DNA of 16,276 nt from Lachnospiraceae bacterium (lineage in GTDB: Bacteria > Bacillota > Clostridia > Lachnospirales > Lachnospiraceae), in contig JAFSRL010000182.1 in NCBI GenBank assembly GCA_017446125.1, forward strand, positions 1 to 16,276. Direction: 5' to 3'. Positions 14,187 through 16,276 of the stretch are shown piece after piece (position 1 is the stretch's first letter; each line of letters starts with the position of its first letter). The translations under genes and the position numbers were made by a program. Below the pieces are notes generated by a model that was not told where the DNA came from, searched no databases, and saw only the letters and a program-made list of their open reading frames with translations.

Positions 14187-16231
14187 TCCGTGTTTATGAG
14201 ATTAAGGTGGCGTCTGAGAACGTCTTACGTAATGTTCCTTTTGAGGAGCAATTGATTCCCTTTGTCGCAAAAAAACTGCGCATTGATGATTCAGAGATTG
14301 ATTCCGTTATTGTCAAACGGCATGCGATTGATGCGAGAAAGAAACCGCGGCTTTTTGATGTCTTTACCGTAGATGTTTCCTTTCGAAACGGCGACGCGTT
14401 TGAAACGGCGTTCTTAAAGAAGTGTAAGGATAAGGATGTAACGATTGCTGCGGATGTGCCGTATGTGTTTCCCGGGGCAGGGGATCAGGATGAGGCGCGT
14501 GGGGATTCTTTTAGGGCGAAGGATGGTCTTCGCCCGGTGATTGCGGGCTTTGGGCCGGCCGGTATCTTTTGCGCGTATGAGCTCGCCCTGCACGGATACA
14601 GACCCATTGTACTGGAGCGCGGTGCGGATACGGATGAGCGCATGAAGGATGTGACGGCGTTCTGGAAGGGTGAGCCGCTGAAGACGGAATCAAACGTGCA
14701 ATTCGGGGAAGGCGGTGCCGGAGCATTTTCCGACGGGAAACTAAACAGCGGAATTAAAGATAAATCCGGAAGGATTCAGGAGGTGCTGCGCGTTCTGGTG
14801 GAGCACGGAGCCCCCGAAGAGATTCTGTATGAGGCGATGCCGCATATCGGAACGGATTTACTGCGTGATGTCGTAAAGAGAATCAGGGAGCACGTCATCG
14901 CTCTTGGCGGTGAGGTGCGTTTTCAAACAAAGCTGACCGGAATTGAGGTTTCTAACGGGCGTGTTTGCGCTGTGACGGTGAGTCAGGGGGACGGGTGCAG
15001 TGACTCATTTTTTCCAAAAATGAGTCACTGCACCCGTCCCCCTGACTCACACTACCGTATCGAAACAGACACCGTCGTCCTCGCCATCGGGCACAGTGCA
15101 CGCGACACCTTCGCCATGCTGCGCGATGCAGGCATTGCAATGGAACAGAAGGCCTTTGCCGTAGGGCTGCGTGTATTGCATCCGCAGTCGCTCATCGATG
15201 AGGCGCAGTATGGGGTGAAACCGGATAGTGTGAAGAGAGATGTGAAGAGTGATGGCGTAAAAAGGGATGGTGTGCAGAGAGAGGAAGACTGTGACATGCA
15301 GGATTGGGAGCGCGCGCTTCCACCTGCGTCATATAAACTGACACATAAGACTGCATCCGGCCGCGGGGTCTACAGCTTCTGTATGTGCCCCGGCGGGTAT
15401 GTCGTGAATGCTTCGTCTGAGGAAGGCATGCTATGCGTTAACGGCATGAGCGACCACGCACGTGATTCCGGTAGCGCGAACTCCGCGATTGTTGTGCAGG
15501 TGCGGCCGGCGGATTTTGCCGCGTATAGAAGATGTGCACAGGGAGCTGCTGCGGATGGAAGTAATGCGCCGGAGGGTGATGATGTGTTGGCCGGGATGTA
15601 CTTCCAGCAGGAATTGGAGAAACGTGCATACGAGATCGGGCAGGGTGCCGTGCCGGTGGAGACGTGGGGTGAGTATTTCGAGGCTGTTTCTTGTGCAGGT
15701 GACACCTCCTCAGTCAGCTTCGCTGACAGCTCCCCCTCAAGGGGAAGCTTAGATTTGATAGGAAGTATTAAAGACCTTCCCCTTGAGGGCGCACAAGGTC
15801 CGGGGGACCTTGGTTCTGCGCCGACCGGAGCGGAGCGGAGACAGGTGGAGCCGCAGGCGACGGATGAGGTGTCGCCTGACCGTCTCGCGATACCCTACAT
15901 CAAGGGACAATACCGGTTCGCCGCGGTACACGACATCTTGCCTGCGGAGTTTAATCAATGTATCATAGAGGGCATGAACGCCTTCGGCAAAAAGATAGAT
16001 GGTTTTGACTCGCCGGATATGTTGCTTGCGGGCGTGGAGTCGAGGACCTCATCGCCCGTGCGAATTGTTCGGGATGAAACGATGCAGTCGCTTTTCGTTA
16101 AGGGACTGTATCCGGCAGGCGAGGGTGCCGGTTATGCCGGCGGAATCATGAGTGCCGCGGTAGACGGGATCAAAGTAGCGGAGCGGGTGAGTCAGGGGGA
16201 CAGGTACAGTGACTCATTTTTCTCAGCGTAG
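14183..16231 (+). CDS. COG2509-type FAD-dependent dehydrogenase enlarged by in-frame repeat insertions
   Basis: The start is taken at ATG 14183 (ATGA overlap with the gene before), giving 682 residues. An in-frame ATG at 14126 lies inside the upstream gene and would add a tail unlike the family's MIRVYEIK-type start. An N-terminal domain (1-90) is followed by the FAD motif AGFGPAGIFCAYEL at 121-134. NVQFGEGGAGAFSDGKLN, VVLAIGHSARDTF, SGRGVYSFCMCPGGYVVNAS, SGVESRTSSPVRIVRDE-like and GLYPAGEGAGYAGGI blocks are intact. The family is usually about 530 residues. The excess comes from repeat DNA read in frame: about residues 266-290 (35-bp palindrome), 345-367 (VKxD tandem repeat) and 505-566 (183-nt element). 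The last 14 codons and the stop come from a second palindrome copy. The conserved core suggests a working enzyme; its substrate is unknown. Confidence 0.88.
   Translation: MIRVYEIKVASENVLRNVPFEEQLIPFVAKKLRIDDSEIDSVIVKRHAIDARKKPRLFDVFTVDVSFRNGDAFETAFLKKCKDKDVTIAADVPYVFPGAGDQDEARGDSFRAKDGLRPVIAGFGPAGIFCAYELALHGYRPIVLERGADTDERMKDVTAFWKGEPLKTESNVQFGEGGAGAFSDGKLNSGIKDKSGRIQEVLRVLVEHGAPEEILYEAMPHIGTDLLRDVVKRIREHVIALGGEVRFQTKLTGIEVSNGRVCAVTVSQGDGCSDSFFPKMSHCTRPPDSHYRIETDTVVLAIGHSARDTFAMLRDAGIAMEQKAFAVGLRVLHPQSLIDEAQYGVKPDSVKRDVKSDGVKRDGVQREEDCDMQDWERALPPASYKLTHKTASGRGVYSFCMCPGGYVVNASSEEGMLCVNGMSDHARDSGSANSAIVVQVRPADFAAYRRCAQGAAADGSNAPEGDDVLAGMYFQQELEKRAYEIGQGAVPVETWGEYFEAVSCAGDTSSVSFADSSPSRGSLDLIGSIKDLPLEGAQGPGDLGSAPTGAERRQVEPQATDEVSPDRLAIPYIKGQYRFAAVHDILPAEFNQCIIEGMNAFGKKIDGFDSPDMLLAGVESRTSSPVRIVRDETMQSLFVKGLYPAGEGAGYAGGIMSAAVDGIKVAERVSQGDRYSDSFFSA
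14978..15050. repeat. 73-nt palindromic element, copy 1, in frame inside a CDS
   Basis: The left arm at 14978-15012 and right arm at 15016-15050 are perfect reverse complements over 35 bp, with a 3-nt loop TCC. Each arm is itself bounded by TGAGTCA and TGACTCA, so it can also fold alone around a GGGGGACGGGTGCAG core. Read in the host frame it encodes VSQGDGCSDSFF, then PKMSHCTRPPDSH. Of the three forward frames only this one is open; the second begins with TGA and the third meets TGA in the left arm. A related copy is at 16187. The structure resembles REP/BIME-type or MITE-type mobile palindromes; no transposase is in the window. Confidence 0.95.
15215..15283 (+). repeat. Degenerate ~15-nt tandem repeat coding for VK-x-D units
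   Basis: Five adjacent units begin GTG or GTA: GTGAAACCGGATAGT (15215), GTGAAGAGAGAT (15230, 12 nt), GTGAAGAGTGATGGC (15242), GTAAAAAGGGATGGT (15257) and GTGCAGAGAGAG (15272). They code for VKPDS, VKRD, VKSDG, VKRDG and VQRE. The run lies between the AQYG segment and the ALPPASYKLTH segment of the flavoprotein, where a surface loop is likely. Unit lengths are multiples of three, so the frame is kept. Confidence 0.75.
15696..15878. mobile_element. 183-nt MITE-like element, in frame inside a CDS
   Basis: The ends are imperfect terminal inverted repeats. The left end reads CAGGTGACACCTCCTCAGTC, and the reverse complement of the right end reads CAGGCGACACCTCATCCGTC. Inside are nested dyads: GTCAGC/GCTGAC at 15713-15727, a 14-bp pair at 15734-15747 and 15776-15789 (CCCTCAAGGGGAAG and complement), and AAGGTCC/GGACCTT at 15795-15811. 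The whole is exactly 61 codons and has no stop in the host frame. Its product is Ser/Gly/Pro-rich and unlike the flavoprotein family. From memory, similar palindromic repeats are common in gut Clostridia genomes. No transposase is present, so it would be non-autonomous. Exact boundaries are uncertain by a few bases. Confidence 0.8.
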
Positions 16232-16276
16232 TGAGTAGTCATTACCGATGGATAAAAATGAGTCACCGTACCTGTC
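16187..16276. repeat. Palindromic element, copy 2, cut by the window edge
   Basis: The left arm at 16187-16221 differs from copy 1 at two positions (GACAGGTACAG in place of GACGGGTGCAG). A 32-nt spacer at 16222-16253 replaces the 3-nt loop. The right arm begins at 16254 and is complementary with one mismatch as far as the window runs; about 12 more bases should follow. The host gene enters this element at codon GTG 16187 and ends at the TAG at 16229-16231 in the spacer, so the element provides the protein's last 14 residues. The stem may also protect or end the transcript, but no T-run follows it within the window. Confidence 0.9.

Noticed and set aside
14978..15050. The long palindrome as a transcription terminator
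   Set aside because: Its T-run lies at the loop inside the stem rather than after it, and the open reading frame with conserved motifs continues for over 1 kb beyond.
14978..16276. CRISPR array or phage attachment site
   Set aside because: There are only two palindrome copies about 1.1 kb apart with coding sequence between them, no regular spacers, and no cas, integrase or tRNA gene.

Overview
The window is a dense, one-directional stretch of bacterial chromosome. Thirteen reading frames run on the + strand from 159 to 16231. They encode twelve proteins plus a break that splits one gene into two frames. The content suggests a Gram-positive Clostridia member, most likely of the Lachnospiraceae type. 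Pointers are the rlmH, phoH, HD-like membrane protein, ybeY block, the NfnAB-type flavoprotein pair, a SpoVB/MurJ-like flippase, and adjacent HI0933-type and COG2509-type flavoproteins. Shine-Dalgarno sites are strong AGGAGG types, and the moderately high GC (by eye) would fit that group. This assignment is inference from gene content; no rRNA gene is present to confirm it.

Layout. Positions 1-158 form a control region with a good promoter for ftsK and a possible divergent promoter carrying a LexA-box-like site. Then come ftsK/spoIIIE (DNA translocase), folD (one-carbon folate metabolism), a membrane-anchored zinc-ribbon protein with two CHB_HEX_C-like repeats, and nfnA and nfnB (electron-transfer flavoproteins). 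A membrane-anchored MORN-repeat protein follows, then rlmH (23S rRNA methylation), a phoH-family ATPase, a PgpH-like membrane protein with a degenerate HD domain, and ybeY (rRNA-processing endonuclease). The last part holds a MOP-superfamily flippase split by an apparent 1-nt frameshift, a BaiN/HI0933-family flavoprotein, and a COG2509-type FAD-dependent dehydrogenase. Many genes overlap by 4 to 32 nt and no convincing intrinsic terminator lies between them, so much of the block may be co-transcribed and translationally coupled.

The most unusual part is the last gene (14183-16231). It is longer than expected for its family, and the extra length is explained by repeat DNA kept in frame. A 73-nt element with a perfect 35-bp inverted repeat codes for about 24 residues inside the protein. 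A 183-nt MITE-like element with imperfect terminal inverted repeats codes for about 61 residues. A short degenerate tandem repeat adds about 23 residues. A second, diverged copy of the 35-bp palindrome forms the last 14 codons and supplies the stop codon. The conserved flavoprotein motifs remain intact around these insertions. Other points to follow up are the loss of the HD metal ligands in the PgpH-like protein and the split flippase.
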